Below, piece by piece: positions 4,010 to 5,244 of a stretch of 5,244 bases of DNA. The notes beneath the pieces were generated by a model. It saw only the letters and a program-made list of their open reading frames with translations, ran no database searches and had not been told where the DNA came from. Position 1 is the first letter of the stretch; every line of letters starts with the position of its first letter. The stretch lies in NCBI GenBank assembly GCA_947258625.1, contig CAMYJN010000219.1:1-5244 (forward strand). Direction: 5' to 3'. The DNA is from an uncultured Polyangiaceae bacterium. Its GTDB lineage: Bacteria; Myxococcota_A; Polyangia; Polyangiales; Houyiibacteriaceae. Made by a program: the position numbers and the translations under genes.

Positions 4010-5244
4010 CTACACCTTCTGCCCAGCCTTGACCGCAACCAGCCCAGCTCGCGCCTTGTCGACCGTCTCTTCGTACTCTTTGTCTGGGTCGCTTGCTTCG
4101 ACGATGCCGGCGCCCGCCTGCAGCCACATTTCGTCTTTGTGCGCGACGATGGTGCGGATGGCGATGGCGACGTCCATGTTGCCGTCGAAGCCGATGTAGC
4201 CGACGGCGCCGCCGTAGACGCCGCGGCGTTCGGGCTCGAGGTCTTCGATGATCTGCATGGCGCGGACTTTTGGAGCGCCGCTCAAGGTGCCAGCTGGGAA
4301 GGTGGCGCGCAGGACGTCGAGGGCGTCGCGGCCGGGGGCGAGGTCGCCCACGACGTTGGAGACGATGTGCATGACGTGGCTGTAGCGCTCGATGATCATT
4401 CGATCGGTGACGTTCACTGTGCCCGGGCGGCTGATCCGGCCGACGTCGTTTCGGCCGAGGTCGACCAGCATGACGTGCTCCGCTCGCTCTTTGGGATCGG
4501 CGAGGAGATCTTCCTCGATCTCTCGGTCTTCTTCTTCGGTGCGGCCGCGGTGTCGGGTCCCTGCGATGGGGCGCACGTGAACCTGGTCGTCTTCGAGGCG
4601 GACGAGCGTTTCAGGGCTCGCGCCAGCAACCAGGCGATCGGGCATCCGCAGGAAGTACATGTAGGGGCTCGGATTGATGATCCGCATGGCGCGGTACACG
4701 TCGAAGACGTCGGTGTCGCCCAGGGGAACTCGGAAGCGTTGCGAGAGCACGACTTGGAAGATGTCGCCGGCGCGGATGTGCTCCTTGGCCTGTTCCACAG
4801 CGGCGCAGAAGCCCTTGCGGTCGAATGACGACGCGGGAAGCTCGAGCTCGCCGCTCGAGCTCGGCGGATGCAAGCGTCGGGGCAGGACGGGACGGTCGAG
4901 GGCGGCAAGTGCGGCCTCGATGCGATCGATCGCCCGGCCGTAGGCGCGTTCTGGATCTCCCGTGACGCGCGCCGGCACGACGACGCGCAAGGTTCCACGC
5001 ACGTTGTCGAAGATGAGAACCGTGCCGCCGATGGCGAAGCAGAACTCCCAGTCGTCGCCGCGTTCGAGCGCTTTGCCGACCGTCGGCTCGAAGGTTCGCA
5101 CCGAGTCGTAGCTCACGTAACCCACGGCGCCGCCCCAGAAGCGCGGAAGCCAATCCACCTCGGGCGGCTTCCACTCGGCGAGCGTCTCTCGAAGACGCTG
5201 CCAGGGGTCGACGCCAAGCTCTTGCTGCACCTCGCCGTCCTGGA
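4010..5244 (-). CDS. trpE: Anthranilate synthase component I, C-terminal 410 codons (N-terminus outside window)
   Basis: The large subunit converts chorismate to anthranilate, using ammonia supplied by the TrpG glutaminase, in the first committed step of tryptophan synthesis in the cytoplasm. The frame is open to the window edge (QDGEV precedes the GTG at 5230), so the true start lies outside. About 85-100 residues are missing, including the N-terminal segment that binds feedback tryptophan. Numbering is from the first complete codon. The end of the N-terminal domain contains FWGGAVGYVSYD (35-46), and a Pro/Ser linker lies near 125-137. The chorismate-binding domain follows with ASPE (208-211), PIAGT (225-229), KERAEH (251-256), YSHVMH (287-292), GTLSGAPK (318-325), GYIGFDG (348-354), Arg363, QAGAGIV (375-381) and DKEYEE (387-392, with Glu389 and Glu392 as the expected catalytic/Mg-binding pair). 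Ala in PIAGT, where PabB has Lys, favours TrpE over aminodeoxychorismate synthase. No trpG follows downstream. Confidence 0.95.
   Translation of the reverse strand, partial: QDGEVQQELGVDPWQRLRETLAEWKPPEVDWLPRFWGGAVGYVSYDSVRTFEPTVGKALERGDDWEFCFAIGGTVLIFDNVRGTLRVVVPARVTGDPERAYGRAIDRIEAALAALDRPVLPRRLHPPSSSGELELPASSFDRKGFCAAVEQAKEHIRAGDIFQVVLSQRFRVPLGDTDVFDVYRAMRIINPSPYMYFLRMPDRLVAGASPETLVRLEDDQVHVRPIAGTRHRGRTEEEDREIEEDLLADPKERAEHVMLVDLGRNDVGRISRPGTVNVTDRMIIERYSHVMHIVSNVVGDLAPGRDALDVLRATFPAGTLSGAPKVRAMQIIEDLEPERRGVYGGAVGYIGFDGNMDVAIAIRTIVAHKDEMWLQAGAGIVEASDPDKEYEETVDKARAGLVAVKAGQKV

Noticed and set aside
4139..4828. 229-codon plus-strand open frame opposite trpE
   Set aside because: It lies wholly antisense to conserved trpE catalytic motifs. 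The translation is Asp/Val/Ala-rich, typical of a frame opposite GC3-biased coding DNA.
4840..4863. Direct repeat GCTCGAGCTCG with a 13-bp period inside trpE
   Set aside because: It codes the Ser/Glu/Leu-rich linker between the two TrpE domains. Short, palindromic, low-complexity coding DNA explains it.

Overview
The window is GC-rich, densely coding bacterial chromosome. The genes use strong GGAGG-type ribosome-binding sites and the one tRNA has a genome-encoded CCA. Together with an RND exporter, two GT-B glycosyltransferases and a trpE not followed by trpG, this would fit a high-GC Gram-negative such as a myxobacterium or related former Deltaproteobacterium. That placement is an inference from style, not from a marker gene. 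There is no transposase, integrase, phage gene, CRISPR array or toxin-antitoxin module, and I see no obvious multi-gene novel system.

Left part (1-2083): the C-terminal 227 codons of an RND-family efflux permease run rightwards off the left edge. They meet, tail to tail with 12 bp between them, a leftward family-4 glycosyltransferase of 461 residues.

Middle (2084-3431): a 319-bp gap separates the family-4 enzyme from a rightward, divergently transcribed glycosyltransferase of the MJ1255/GT28-like type. Just upstream of the family-4 gene are three alternately oriented GTGAA half-sites forming two overlapping perfect dyads next to a TTGACA element, which looks like an operator. The two enzymes may serve the same glycan or glycolipid, but neither substrate can be read from the sequence.

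Right-middle (3432-4009): a tRNA-Asp(GTC) gene with a good sigma70-type promoter and a GC-rich discriminator is followed by a strong hairpin that can terminate in both directions. From the other side, that hairpin lies at the end of a small leftward ORF. This ORF encodes a signal peptide followed by exactly three 14-residue repeats (YCPGxGDxPxxPxT). It is the most unusual item in the window.

Right (4010-5244): a leftward trpE (anthranilate synthase large subunit) whose N-terminus lies beyond the window. It carries the PIAGT signature and all the late catalytic motifs. Nothing resembling trpG or another trp gene follows it.
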